Part shown: in pieces, positions 1-12,655 of the stretch
Layout of the letters: every line of letters begins with the position of its first letter
How positions within the stretch are numbered: position 1 is the stretch's first letter
Origin: Thamnidium elegans
Taxonomy: Eukaryota > Mucoromycota > Mucoromycetes > Mucorales > Mucoraceae
Length of the DNA: 64,000 nucleotides
Direction of reading: 5' to 3'
Assembly: GCA_025201345.1 (NCBI GenBank)
Contig: JAIXMG010000003.1
Coordinates: forward strand, 1,240,001 to 1,304,000
Notes under the pieces: generated by a model
Database searches by the model: none
What the model saw: only the letters and a program-made list of their open reading frames with translations
Told to the model about the DNA's origin: nothing
Position numbers and translations under genes: made by a program

Positions 1-289
1 AAGTTTTATTATAGATCTTGTTTGAGATTCCGAAAGAAAAAGGCCTGTGTACAGTGCTGGAGAAGCGGTCACTATGGTGTATCCATTAAAAACTATACAT
101 TGATCTTACGCCATTATTCTGTATACATTAGTTGTTGTATTTGCTAAACTTTCCTTTATAATTCAATTATTAATTGTTCTTGCCGCACTATTACTCTATG
201 TGCATTTTTACACACACCCTGACGATCTAGTAGACAAAGCTTGTAGATCTCGTGTGTTATTTTTCTTGTTGAAAGATGAAATTCGACCA

Positions 290-612
290 CTATTATACTA
301 GAAGATCCCAGTACGTCATCTGTCAAACATCCTCATATTCATGCAATTTCTAAACCCAGGCACACGTACTCCTAGAGAAAGCGTTTCCCAAGTTTGTCAT
401 TGGTTTTATTATCATTACTATATTGCTTAATACAGGTGATATTCACGCTGGCGCTCCTGTTGATAAAATTTACTTTCACGTTTTTTACTTTATCATTTAC
501 TAATGTCTTCTTAGGATTACACTTAATGATATGAAAAACAATAGGTAATTGCGCAGATGGTAGATCCTGGTTCAATAGCTGTATTAGTTTGTGTTGCATT
601 TACCGTTTTTTA
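290..612 (+). pseudogene. Decayed 3' copy of the YeiH-like transporter gene
   Basis: This stretch aligns by eye, base for base with small gaps, to the last third of the intact transporter gene at 2085-3735 (roughly 3338-3729). Shared blocks include the stretch around 'gaagatccca', 'gtcaaaca.cctc', 'cctagagaaa', 'cattggttttat.atca', 'tatcatttact', 'attacacttaatgatatga' and 'ttgcgcagatggtag'. The copy has several indels and stop codons in every forward frame, so it cannot make the protein. Weaker similarity may reach back to about position 55, but I cannot fix that edge. It lies in the same orientation as the intact gene, about 3 kb upstream, which suggests an old tandem duplication whose first copy decayed. 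Confidence 0.75.
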
Positions 613-2084
613 AACGATATACGCTCCTCTCATATATCTTCATTTCGTACATGAATTATAATTATTTGTTTTTTCTATGCTCCCTAGAGATAACGAGCTT
701 CTCATTACCTTTGCTACAAAAGGAAATCTTAGTTACAGAATATAGATATTTGTAATTATAGGTCACCACAAGTCCGCCGTACGCGACATATCTAACGATA
801 CTTCCTGTCATGCACACTATCAAATAAATAAATATCACTTAAGAAAACGAACCAAAAAGTTGATTCGTTAACTTTTATCAGGAGGTATTATAGTATATAT
901 ATATATATATATATATTGAAAATCGTGATAGTAACTTGTTCTTTTTGGCTTCAAATAATTGATGCGCAGGAGGAGAAAGAGACGTTTTCTTTATGAGCTA
1001 GCTATGCATCTGTTGATCAAGAATTACAATGTAATTTTTTTTTATAGCTTAGCTTTGTTTATACAGTAGTGTGATATCAATATTGATTGATTCCACGTTA
1101 GTTGTTTGTATTATGTAAATAAACGGGTACCCGAAACACAATATATATTTTTTTCTTCGATTCACACGACGAGGGTGTAACAAGTTTTTTTTATTTAAAT
1201 TTTTCCCAGCTTTCTTTACCATATCCAATCAGTAGAACCGCTGATAGGTCTGTGATCTATTAAAGTACCAGGAGCAAAAGTACAGTTATGGCAAAATATA
1301 CTATAATACTCTTTCGGCTATAAATAAACTCCAGTCTACGATTTAAATCCAAGTTTGTATAGTGCGAGAGATGTCTGTAAAATGAGAATGTGATAGTTTG
1401 TAAACTGTTGTAAACTTATCTATATTTTATTATTATCTGCTAGGTAAAAGAGAACTGCTATTTTCTTAAAAGAAAGATATATAGATAGATAGAGAATGTT
1501 ATCATTGAGGATTAACGAACCTTTTTAAAGTTGCCAAATCGATTTCATTTGTATTTTTTTTTCTACCGTTTACAAGTTTACGCGGGGAAATTTTTATTCT
1601 CGTATGATTCCGATGCACAGCAAATGAATAGCAGAAATGTCTCTTGTGTAACCTTCCTGTGACTTGAACCTACATCTATTATCCTGAGAAAAAAAGTTGC
1701 TTATGAAGTAAGTCGTCATATTCGTCATGAGCATTGTTCGGTTCCCATTTATTGTATTCCGCCTTTTTAATAAACCTCCAACGCAAGTTTTTTTTTTTTG
1801 TTATTGCTAGAAATTTTTTTTATGTTCTTCTCATATTTAGTCGCTTACATTTTACCCCCTTTTTTTTCCCTATGGTTTACCTAGTTAACCGTACCGTGAG
1901 TAACCTAGCTCCCAAGGCAAGGTACACACGAAATTATTCTCTTCGTTTTATTTTATCTGGGGCAGTTTCGATCCCGTTTCACTGGGTTTAGAGCAGTAGT
2001 CACAAAAATAATGGGATATAAAAGTCAAAAGAAAAAAAAAGTGGCATTTTTTTTAGCTTTCTTTAACCAATTATATATCTTATT
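613..2084. other. Intergenic, AT-rich
   Basis: No credible gene is visible. An (AT)n run lies near 896-916. The region ends in the presumed promoter of the transporter gene. A small open frame at 1734-1991 is low-complexity and looks like chance. Confidence 0.6.
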
Positions 2085-3735
2085 ATGAGTAAGACAACAG
2101 CATTAGAGACACGATCCGCCATAGAATTAAAGACGTATAACCAGTCAAGCAATGATAGCGACAGCGCTGGAGAAGAGATAGTCCCAACCTTATCCTCGAC
2201 TAAAGTACCTGCCCAGAAAAAAGCAGCTTGGTTCAAAATGTCATGGTTGCTTTGGTGGAATTCAGAAGAATGGTGGTCTTGCTGGATTGGATTAATTTTC
2301 TTTGGATGTGTTGCATCTGCTGTCAAACACGATATACCCTCTCCTGAATTTTTGCGCTGGAGTAAAAACCCATTTTTAACTTTTGCAGCTATCGGTAACT
2401 ATGCTTTACCTGTTATCTGTGTCGCTATGGGTTTAATGCTCTGGGTATCAATGGCTGCTACAAATGCACCGAACTGGAAAAAGTTCCCTTACGGCTATGC
2501 AGTTGTATTTTTCATTGCTTTAGTTAGTAAGATGCTTGCTAGTAACGGTAATATAAATGATGAGTCATATACTTTTTACTCTATTTTTCTAATTTTTCTT
2601 TTTCCTTTTCTATCTAGAAATTCTTAAAAAGGGAAGTATTGGAGATTCAATTTGGGCAATTATTTTAGGTTGTTTCCTTCGAAATATGTTACCTTTTTTC
2701 ACCAAAAGTTCTATTATCCCTCCATGGCTTAAAACTGCACAACAGACGGAATTATACATTGCTATTAGTTTAGTGTTACTCTGTATTGATATTACCGTAT
2801 TAAAACCTCTTGCTCCTCGTGCATTGTTCGTCTCCTGGATCGATACACCCACTTTATTTCTTGTTGTAGCATATTTTGGAACAAAGGTCCTTAAAATTGA
2901 AACCCAGACTTCTATTATTATGTCTGGTGCCACTTTCATTTGTGGTTCATCTGCCGCTATCGCGCTGGCGTCTAGTATGGGTGTCCCTCACAAGACTGAA
3001 ATGCCTATTGCTATTATCTCTATTTTCACAATTCCTAGTATTATTGCATTGCCTTATGTAGCTAAAAGTCTAGAATTCTCGCCTAAAGTTAGTGGAGCTT
3101 GGTTTGGTGGTTGTGTTGATTCTACTGGTGCAGTTATTGCGGCCGCCAGTATCTATGGTGACCAAGATGCAATCAATACTTCTGCCGTTGTAAAGATGAT
3201 GCAGAATGTTTTAATTGGCCCTCTCTCTGTATTAATGGCATGGGGATGGTCTCGTTATGAATTACAAGCTGCTTATAAGCGCGAAGACGATTTAATGCTT
3301 TCAAACGAAAATACCAACGAAGCTGTGATGCACGACGAAGATCCCACTACCGCGGGACAAGAAGATTGCGACACACCCTCGGTCAAACACCCTCGTAACA
3401 TTCACGCCCCTTCTAAACCTAGAGAAAAAGCATACATTCTCTTATGGAAAAGATTCCCTAAATTTGTTATTGGTTTTATCATCACAGCTGTATTGTTCAA
3501 TACAACCATTGATAGTGATATTGAAGTTAGAGCTCGTGTAAATGAATTCTGTTTCTACATATCAGAATGGTTTTCTACTCTATCATTTGTCAGTATCGGT
3601 ATGGGATTGCATTTGAACGACATGAAGAATAACATTCATAGTTTGGGTAAATTAATCACGTTATATATCGTTGCGCAAATGGTAGATATTGTCGCAACTG
3701 GTGTATTAGCGTGGACTGCTTTCACATATTTATAG
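2085..3735 (+). CDS. YeiH/UPF0324-family membrane transporter (putative anion exporter)
   Basis: Two exons, 2085-2547 and 2618-3735, with a 70-nt GT-AG intron and phase-correct joining, give 526 aa. The first ~75 residues are hydrophilic, then about ten hydrophobic segments follow. Two motifs typical of the YeiH family (Pfam Cons_hypoth698) are clear: a SGATFICGSSAAIA segment, matching the family's conserved G-x-ICG-x-SA signature, and GAWFGGCVDSTGAVIAA. A hydrophilic loop rich in Asp/Glu (about residues 385-430) separates the last membrane segments; this insertion makes the protein longer than the roughly 340-aa bacterial members. YeiH proteins are annotated in bacteria as putative sulfate exporters, with weak functional proof, so the substrate here is unknown. 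A decayed copy lies upstream. The family assignment is fairly sure, the function is not. Confidence 0.75.
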
Positions 3736-4390
3736 AAAAAAAAGTGTACATATATTCCCCTATCTATTTATTTACCACATTAAAGTATTATAATAAATTT
3801 TTCACTTTCTAAATATCTAAAAAAAAACGAATACTTTGTGTTAGCTAAGACCGAAAAGACGTAGCTTTTACTTCTTCCAACGCGAACGCCAAACAGATAA
3901 ATTAAGTGGGTGCCATGATTCACGTTCTCCTTTTTATTACGACGGTATATGAGCCAGCATGCTTTGGGTAGTTGGAATCTACGAAAGAGAACCGCCACTG
4001 CTACTTTTTATTTCTTCTATGAATTTATCTACATATAGTTACATGTATGACCTTTGTCGTTCTATTGATCTAAAGAACATATTATCATTACAGGTACGAT
4101 TGTTTAAAGACATTTACTAAACAGAACCTGAAACTACAAATAGGGTCCGAAAAGAACTCTCAAGTTATAATGATTGAAATAAGCAAGCAATAATATTATT
4201 ACCGATGAAGGAAAATGATAGACTTTTAACTCCAAAAAAAAGGGGGGGGGGAGGAAAGGGGAAGCCACATATTAAGTTTACATAATCACATAGTTACATG
4301 CTAACAATACTTTTTACACTAAATCCATATTATATTTGTTGTTTTTATTTGATATTATTATTATTTTCGTCTGTTCGTCTCTTCTTCCAT
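3736..4390. other. Intergenic between convergent genes
   Basis: This is the 3' flank shared by the transporter (plus) and eIF3j (minus). It holds poly(A/T) runs and a G-rich patch near 4240-4260. The open frame at 3780-3998 on the minus strand has no recognisable protein character and is not called. Confidence 0.5.
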
Positions 4391-5371
4391 TTACATGAAA
4401 TCATCGAAATCATCATAAGTAGTGGAATATTCTCTAGTAGGGGCAGCAGGCTTTGCGGCAGGTTGAGCCTTACCCTTAGTCTTTTTGCTGTTCTTGAGAG
4501 CTTCCTTTTGTTGACGTTGTTTATCGTTAGCAAGAGCTGTTAAACTAGAGGCAGCCTTACGGACATCCATATCCTTCATAGGTGCAGCAACTTCCTTGGC
4601 CAGTTGCTCAACGAATGAAGCATAAGCTGGGTTTTCCTACATAATAAAAAAATGCCCCATTTAATACACCTGTTCAAATCACGTACAATTTTTTTTTTTT
4701 TGTCCATTTACCTTTTGCTTAAGAATCATATCAATCAATAACCTTTGAAGTTCTATAAAATCAGCACGAGCTCTAGGCTTGATAGATTCAACGGCCTTAG
4801 CAGGAGGTTTGGCAGCTAATATAATCATTAGAGACTATACCCCCATATACTCTTTTTTTTTTTTTTACTGTACTTACGTGCAGAAGCTTCGAGTTCAGAA
4901 AATTCGGCCTTCTTAATACCAGCTTCCTTTTGAGCCTTTTCAAATCTTTCTTCCTCGGTTTCACCTTCCATGAATTTCTGGGCCTACTACAATTTTTAGT
5001 ATATTTATATAATCACGGTTTCTTTTTATATGTACAACATACCAAAGCAATCTTCTTGGCCTTTTGCTCTTTCAAGATAGCTTCCTTTTCGGCAATCTTT
5101 TGCTTTAAAGTCAAGTTCTTCTTGGGAGTAGCAGAAGCAGATTCTTCCTTCTTTTCGGACTTGGTTTCTTCTTCTTCTTCAGAATCATCCCAGTCTTCCT
5201 TGACATTGTTACTGTTATCGTCACTGTCCTCCTCATCCCATGTCATTTTAGGCTTGGTGTTAACAACAACCTCAGCATCATATTCTTCCTCTACAGTAAG
5301 TGGATAGTTTTAGCATTATATTCAAAGAGTCTATTTTTTACATTATATATATACATACCCCAATCACTCAT
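4391..5371 (-). CDS. HCR1: Eukaryotic translation initiation factor 3 subunit J (eIF3j/Hcr1)
   Basis: Five exons on the minus strand: 5371-5359, 5290-5043, 4983-4878, 4815-4712 and 4636-4391. All joins keep phase and give 238 aa, a normal length for eIF3j. The protein starts MSDWEEEYDAE, has the acidic stretch with VKEDWDDSEEEEE that typifies the N-terminus, then a Lys-rich helical region (LTLKQKIAEKEAILKEQKAKK), and ends in the short acidic tail YDDFDDFM. eIF3j is the loosely bound subunit of eIF3 that sits in the decoding centre of the 40S ribosome and helps start-codon selection and ribosome recycling. The first coding exon is only 13 nt, so an ORF-based search would miss the true start. 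The third acceptor uses the second of two adjacent TAGs, because the first would add a stop codon. Confidence 0.9.
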
Positions 5372-5701
5372 TGCGTGTTTTTTTTTATAAAAAGTATATA
5401 GAAAAAAAAATAATGAAAAAAATTTCGTTTTTTTTTGATAGGCTTTTTTTTTTTTTTTTTTTTTTTGAAAGGCCGCAATAAAACGTCGAGTTGTTCACTT
5501 ACACACCTCTTTAATCAGAAACATAGTCCCACCACCGGACACAAGCTACTTTTCCGGGGGGAATGTCCCTTTTTAGCAAGGTACCTTTTTTTTTAGAAAA
5601 AAAAAGAAGGCTACTTTAACAGAATCGTATTAATAGTAGACAATAAAAAAAATATGTATTTAAAAAAAGGAAGGGAAAGTAATTTGTATTAAAAAAAAAG
5701 T
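5372..5701. other. Intergenic with long poly-T tract
   Basis: Promoter side of eIF3j and 3' side of the next minus-strand gene. It has a T-run of about 20 nt near 5445-5466 and a run of short A/T tracts, with no gene visible. Confidence 0.5.
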
Positions 5702-7321
5702 TTATTGTTTAATAATTTTCTTGTTCTTATTCCCAGTCCATAAGAAACCAGAAACCAAAGTAGCCAAGGTAACAGGAACAGTCCAATCATCAGTAATTCC
5801 TAGTTGCGAGGCAATACCTAATACTATGGTAACACCCGTAAATAACGCAAATGGGTCATCTTTTTTACTGTGTTTAGGATTTAGTGAATGTTTGCATGGA
5901 AAGGTACAGGGGAAACCATTGCATGTAATACAATTTGTTGTAGTAGTACCTTTTTTATCATTGTATTCTTCAATCATAACTGCTGAGGGGCTCGAGATTC
6001 GAATTGATTCTTCTAATTTACTAATGATATCATCTTCTGATTCCTCTTCTTCTTCTCCTTCCGATGGTTGATACTGTTCAAAGTCTTCTAAATCACCTCT
6101 AAGCATTTGTTCTAATAAATCAGTATCTTTTACAGCTAACGATCTACGCTTAGATTCCATCAACATGTGTGATTGTCTCTTGGGATCTCTTTGAATCATA
6201 GGCGGTGGTGGCGTTAATAATCTATTATTGTTATGAGAAAACATGGATTGATCTTGAAGTTCCTATTGTTTTTATTTATTTATTTTTATTTTTATTTTAA
6301 TATGAATTGTAATATATTACTAATACACACTAAAATAATACCTTTTGCAAGTGTTCAATTTGATCCTCTAAGCCCATGAAATCTTGTTCTAATTGCGATA
6401 CAATTTCATCTTTAATTCTTAATTCTTTCTTTAATGTTTCTACATCATTATCTTTATATCCTTGCTGACGTGTAAAGTGTTCTTTTTCTTCATCCATTTC
6501 ATCTATTAATTGTTCTAATCGACCAATCTTGTTTTCTAACTCGAGAGCGTATGAACCTTGAGAAATAGTCGAATGAATGACTGGTCTACAGATATGTTGT
6601 GCTTCTACATCTTCTTCATCTTCATTTTCTGGTGAAGGTAAAGTCATAACCATGGTAGATTGATCAATAGGCTGCATGGTAAAGCAACATGTATCATCAC
6701 ACGTAGGATGCCCCGCAATCTTTTTGAAATTAAAGTTAGATTTACAGTAATAAAAACAAACAAAAAGCCAAAAAAAAAAAAAAAACTAACCTGTCTCTGA
6801 AGTAAATTTATATTTTGAACCAAAAACTCATACTCTGGACCAACAGATTTCATTTGCATTATTTGGTTGTGATGAAGCATGTTCAATTGATTTGTCTTTT
6901 CGTCTAATTCTTGTTGTAATAATTTTGAAGCTCTTTGTAATCTAACATTTGCTACGGTTAATTCTTGTATTGTCTTTTCTAAGGGACTTGTTTTTTGTTC
7001 AATTAGATTGTCTGTATCAACTTTTAATAGTCGATTTGTTCTTTGTAGTTTGACATTTTGTAGTGTTAGCTGCTCAATTTGAGCTTCTAGTTGCCTTGTA
7101 CGTGTATCTGAATCGCCTTTTTGAATTTCTCTTTTACTATTATTTTCTCGTAGCGGTGAGCTAGAAGAAATTTTTTTTGAAAGAGTGTGTTCGTTTTTGG
7201 GTATAGAGTAATTCATGAGGTTTGAATTCACACTGAATCTTGGAACAACATCAGGTGGAATAATTACAGAATCTCTTTGTTGGGTTGGGTATTGAAGTGA
7301 CGTTTCTGTAGAAGTTCTCAT
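5702..7321 (-). CDS. Coiled-coil protein with C-terminal membrane hairpin
   Basis: Three exons, 7321-6791, 6719-6342 and 6262-5702, all joined in phase 0, give 489 aa. From about residue 70 to 310 the chain is dominated by heptad-like coiled coil (for example QLEAQIEQLTLQNVKLQRTN and LEDQIEHLQKELQDQS). Then come a Pro-rich basic patch (TPPPPMIQRDPKRQ), an acidic stretch, a cysteine cluster CITCNGFPCTFPCKH, and finally two hydrophobic segments near the C-terminus (FALFTGVTIVLGIASQLG and TVPVTLATLVSGFLWTG) with a basic tail. The order suggests a tail-anchored or hairpin-anchored membrane tether whose coiled coil reaches into the cytosol; this is inference. I do not recognise the family, and it may be lineage-restricted. 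Confidence 0.7.
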
Positions 7322-9654
7322 TTTATGATATTATTTTTTTAAAAGAAAGAAAAAAAAAAGAGAGAGGCAAAATGTATAAATAAAAATATAAACTTTTTTT
7401 TTACCTAGTACAGTATGCACGAGTTTTTGAGGTGGTACACATAGTTATTGACACCCCCTTGGTTTCTTTAAACCGCCTCTCGATGTAACCATCCCTTCTT
7501 CACTTATCGCCCTTAAAACATTTATATATTTTATATAATATCTTGGCCCTACTCTCAAACATGTTATAGGATACATATAAGAGAAAAAAGCAATAAAAAA
7601 AACTCCTTAAAAAAAATTAGGGTAATCCCGGATTTGACAAAAAAAACATATTTTGTATAACAAAGATATACAAATCATTCGATGAATGACACAGCCTGCT
7701 TAACATTTGATTTTCATATAAAATAACCCTGTCTTTATTTTTTGTTCAATTAAACATTGCATCTTCTCTGTAAAAAATGACTAAATAGTCAGCTTGAAAC
7801 GTTGTTGTACAAATTAAGCGGCGTTTCCCTTTTCCATTGGTCTGTGGTGCACCTAGTTACATAAAAACAACTCGCAAACGTTGTGACTTTTACGACCCAG
7901 AGGATCTTCAAAGTTTTTATGCAATTAAGAATGTAACACACTTAGTTATATTACACAGTGACACAGTTTGGTAAAGAAAACTCATATTTTCTTTTCCTTT
8001 TTGATAAATGATACTACATTAATATATGCGTTTTTAGTCCTTCTACAATCTGTTTTTTTCTGCCCCGCTATGCATATATATATCAAACCCTACGAAAAAA
8101 AAAACTATAATCTATGCGCGTGTTTCTTTTATTCTTAAATGAAAGTTTGTTTCTCTTTAACTTTATAAATAACAATGTATTTTTTTTTTCTCGTTTCAGC
8201 CCTTTTTTTTTTTCTACTAAAATTTCTAAACATACACGCAATAAAAACAGAAAAAAGAAAATCATAACAAATCCCAAAAAAAAAACGCCCGCAAATAGAG
8301 AGCCCCTTCTCTTTTTTCTTTTATACACTATAAATGATTTTTAATTGTTAGACATAACAGGGGATAAATACTAAATCTAGGCTTTTCTATTGAGATCTGC
8401 AACCCTATTTTCTTACATGACGATATATATACACACGAAAATGTTTCGGCGTTCAATAGAAAATGTAAAAAAAGAAAGCTTAGTATATGTTGTGTAAGTT
8501 TACCTAAAAACGATAATGTCTAAATATTGAGGTTGAGGTTACACAATCAATAGAGTTGATGTATCTATTGATTTTTTTTTCTTTGTGATAAGTGAGCATT
8601 TTGAGTATGATAAAAAAAAAAGAGAGGATGAATAAATATAGGAGAGAGAAAGTATATGTTAATTTTATAAAAATGTACTAGAGCGAGTCAAGTAGGAAAA
8701 AAAGTAAAAAGATACACACCCCTTTTATCTATTTCAAGTGCTAAATGCTCCCAAACGCGAAAAATATGGCTATAGATATGGGGGGTTTATGATAAAATTT
8801 CTACAGCGATAGCTGACTGTCTTTTGATTTATCCAAAGTTCAAGCTACACTTTTCAATATCAAAATAAGTTAATTGATATTATTGTAATTTTATAACTTT
8901 GATAAGTTATTATTTCTATAAAAGGGTAACTTGCTCGAAAATAACTGTCAGAACAAGAAAAGTTAGGTTTCCTATACGATTTTACCTTTTTTTTTTTAAA
9001 AAAAAAAAAAATCTGTATCGATATAAACCTTCCTTTATTTTATTGGCAAACATCTTTAAATTTACTTTTAAATCACGTATAAATGCAATGATTAATTTCG
9101 TCATAATTATCCTTAATGTAATTCCCTTGTAAATATACTTATATATCGATGTTCCAGTTACGCCATTATCATATAGTATTGTATCATGATACAACCGATT
9201 TTTTTTTAGACTGAAAAACAAGATGGCATAAAAATATTCGTTTTAACCTTTCTTTTAAAAAATAAGGTTCCTTTTTCAGTCGTTTGTAAGATAGGCATAG
9301 AATATAAAAGAAAAAAGATGCGTATTTACGCCCAAACGAGAATATGTCTTTTAGATTTTACATATATATATCAGTATGTTACTATTTTTTTTTTATGCAG
9401 CCAGACCCAAGAAGAACGATAATTCTATCATGGTTTATTCGATATATAATATATTTTTAATGAGCAAGATGAAAAGGGGAGGGGGAGTATACTATGCTAG
9501 TAAAATATTCCAACTGCTATTATGTTTTTTGTGGGGTCAAAATAAATAAAAAGAGAGAGAGAATGTAAGAAGTATTTATTTTAGAAAATTAAACGAAACA
9601 TATTAAGAGAATTGGGGAGTATTTTTTTTTTTTTTAAAAAAAAATGATATAGAA
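7322..9654. other. Long intergenic region, no gene seen
   Basis: About 2.3 kb of AT-rich sequence. Small open frames at 8083-8344 and 8899-9221 on both strands consist of Phe/Lys/Asn runs from homopolymers and lack any family signal. T(n)A(n) palindromes occur near 8988-9011 and 9624-9643. No tRNA or other RNA gene was recognised. Confidence 0.5.
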
Positions 9655-10159
9655 TTAGTTATCACTGATTTCACTGTTATAACCACTATCAGATCCTTCC
9701 TTTTTATCGGCTACTTTATCCTGATTGACACGAGCTACAACGCCACGTAAAGGACTATAAAGATTGTCACCATTAGGAATCAAGGCAAGAGCACGAAGGA
9801 AATCACGTTGGTTAGCAATAACGATTTGAGAAGGCAAATTGTAGTACTGAGGAGCGTTAATCATAAGGGTGATAGTTTCCACCGTAATACCGTAAGGGTT
9901 CAAACGAGTTTGAACTTGTTTCATAAAGTCAGAGTCTGCAATATTACCGTTATAAGCGAGAATAAAGGTCTCTTGTGCACCATTAACCTCAAAAACAATG
10001 CGCCAGTAAGTATTGGCAGTGGGGCGAATACTATAAGGACTTCGGTTAGGAATATTGTTTTTGATGTGCAACTAAATGTGTAGCTTTGAGCATATGTTCT
10101 TTATTTTATTTTTTTAAAAAAAAACTTACTTGGTAGGAATAACTTGATGAGTGGCACAT
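9655..10159 (-). CDS. Small uncharacterised protein, 148 aa
   Basis: Two exons, 10159-10130 (10 codons) and 10071-9655, separated by a GTAAGT...TAG intron and joined in phase 0. The start was chosen because the first exon supplies the only in-frame ATG with a good donor. The central part alternates hydrophobic and charged residues (YWRIVFEVNGAQETFILAYN; VETITLMINAPQYYN) like a compact alpha/beta or beta-sandwich domain. The C-terminus is acidic and Ser-rich (DSGYNSEISDN) and probably disordered. No catalytic motif, signal peptide or membrane segment is visible. I do not recognise the family. Codon use and the clean splice sites argue that it is a real gene. Confidence 0.65.
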
Positions 10160-10436
10160 TTTTTTTTCTTTTTACTTTTTAAAAAGGTTTACTGTAAAAA
10201 GAGAGAGAGAGAAAAGAGAAAGAGAGTACTTTTTTTTTCTTTGTTTATATAGACACAATAAGTAAATATATCTTGATATCAACATTACATTATATCAATG
10301 TATTAATACGAAATATCAGAGTAATGATAAAATCCCTTTCACAACACAAATATTTTATAAGAAAAAAAAAAGCGACATATATTGATACATAAATATTCTT
10401 TAGAATAAAAAGGGGGAGGAGGGGGAGAGAGACTAT

Positions 10437-12517
10437 TTAAAATTTGATATTGAGAATTTCATCCTCAAACTTCTGCAACGCATTTGTAAAAAAGGCATTA
10501 AACGAATTTGCAAATTCAGAAGCCAAAGAAGAAGTAGATTCATCCGGATTAACAGGATTTGAAGAACTAGAAGAGGCATCATTGGGTACAGCAGTTTCAA
10601 TATTCTTCGACGCATCATCTATTTCTTTCACTGCCAAATCATCCTTACTACCTTGCGTATCTTCCATAATTATATCAGTACTAACCTATAAAAAAAAAAA
10701 AAAAAAACGAGTAAAATATAGTCATTTCATATAATTTTTCTCCATATATAATTTTTCAAAAAAAAAAAAAAAACTTACTGGCATTTTTCCTAATTTTTTA
10801 GCACTGGGACCTTCATCTTCTGAATCTCTTCCTCTCTTTCTCTCGATGGTATCCATACCAGATGTGGATGGTAGAGGTACATTACCTCCAATCATAGCCA
10901 TTCTTTCGGGATGGATACCAGCAGGAGCAACGGGAGGATCAGCAGATGCTGTTAGCACGCCAGGTGTATGATGAGAAGAGGTATTACCGGGAGTAACAGA
11001 CTTGACAGCGAGAGTCGTAGTCTTGGCAGCAGTAGACGTTGTCTTGGGATGAGAAGGAGCAGGATCTTTTACGGTAGGAATAATTGACTTTCCAACGGGC
11101 TCGCTACGTACCTGGGGACAAACATCCTTAGCATCAGGTTGGACAGCTTTTGCAGGCGGTCGAGCAGTCCAAACAACAGACTGAGTACCCTTAGCATCAG
11201 ATTGAATGTCCCTGGTAGCAGGAGAAGGAGAAAAATCCGGGACGACAGCGGGTAGGGCCGAGGGAATGGAAGGGTGGTGAAGTAAAAAGGTGTTTACTTC
11301 ATTATGTAAGCCACCCTTGGTAGGAAGCTTGTAATCATAGAGTCTATTTCTCTTATCCGAAACCCAGTTGACCAACGTTTGAGACAGATGATCGTTCCAT
11401 GCAAGTGTCGGAACATACTCTGGTGATCTATTAGGCTGGAGTAACAATAACTGTTGCAAGTCATGGTCAAGATCACACACTTTAGTATTCCAACGAACTG
11501 GAATACTAGAGTCATGTGAGGTCCTATTATAGGTATGGATACGGATCTCGGCAGTATCCATACAAGCTAAATAAAACAATATTGGGTGGTCAGATCTTAT
11601 ACCTCTCAAGAAACCCCACTCAGTTTCTACATTTACGCCACATGCGGAGTCGTAAACGAAAACTGCGTCTACTGTGTTTCTTGTAATAGGTGTATGCTAA
11701 AAAAAAAAAGTGTACGAAAAAAAAGTTAGTTACATTCGTTATGTTTACTCACAAGACCGTAGTTACTTGATTTCGAGCGATGTTTTTTCTAATCTTGACC
11801 ATAACTCCATATATCTTCCTGTTGAACATACTGGACATTGCTCGTACGTTTAAGTCGACAGATTCAAGACCAGTAAATAAAAGCTGTTCAGATTGGCGAT
11901 TGCTGCAAATGATAGCAGCATCATAATTCTAAAAAAAGAAAAAGAGGGGGGTAAAATAAGTCCTTTCAAAATATGATAACAAGATATATAAAAATAAGGG
12001 CTTTTTTTTTTTTTTTTACCATGGTCTGATTGATTATCTTGTGGAAAAAACGACTTAGGAATATGAATTTGCCATACTTGGAATTTCTACCGCCCGAAGC
12101 ATCAACCTCGCTAAATGGTTCCATTAATGATTGAATTGTTGATTCATCAACAACTTTACTGTCATTTAAGAATTTATTTTCGTATTTTTCGACTTGGCCG
12201 CTAAAAGCCATGATAGGTATAACTTGAGGGGGGATGGGTTGAGGTTCACATATTTTGGTTCTTAATTTTTGAAATAAACCATTTACTTCGCTATATTGTT
12301 GTTTATACGCCGAATTGCTAAAAGCTGTCACCTTATTAGACGCAGTAGGTTTATTAAATACAGTAGACTTATTGAACGTATTAGGTCTATTAACCACAAC
12401 AGGCTTATTGAACGTATTAGGTTTATTAAACGCGATAAGTTGATTAGACATGGCAGGTTTCTGTTTAGAGCCGGATTTATTGAAAGGTTCGATTCTTTCC
12501 AATTTGATAGAATCCAT
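10437..12517 (-). CDS. Large uncharacterised protein with N-terminal FNKP repeats, 608 aa
   Basis: Four exons, 12517-12020, 11928-11767, 11696-10779 and 10685-10437, joined in phase 0. The start at 12517 follows an in-frame poly-Phe/Lys stretch that looks like untranslated leader. Residues 20-70 carry a degenerate repeat of the form (A/T)FNKP (AFNKPNTFNKP, VVNRPNTFNKS, VFNKPTASNK). The middle (about 100-300) looks folded, with hydrophobic strands such as NYDAAIICSNRQSEQLLF and VDAVFVYDSACGVNVETEW. The C-terminal half is low-complexity Thr/Pro/Ala/Ser with a basic KRGRDSEDEGPSAKK patch that resembles a nuclear localisation signal. At exon 2 the donor GTAACT fits the downstream frame, whereas a nearby GTGAGT does not. 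No known domain recognised; a nuclear role is only a guess. Confidence 0.6.
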
Positions 12518-12655
12518 ATTGTAAAGAAGAATAAAAAAAAAATACTTTTTTGATAATAATAAAAAAAGTTGTTTTTTATTTACTAAAAAAAAAAATAGGG
12601 AGAAAAAAGTCTGGCGCTTAGCCAATGAAACGAAAGGAAGTTTTTATTTTTATTT

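Noticed and set aside
3780..3998. 72-aa minus-strand frame beside the transporter gene
   Set aside because: Short, no recognisable feature, in the 3' flank shared by two convergent genes.
11750..11770. GTGAGT donor in exon 2 of the 608-aa protein
   Set aside because: It would need an acceptor without a pyrimidine tract; the nearby GTAACT donor joins to the strong T-rich TAG acceptor in phase 0.
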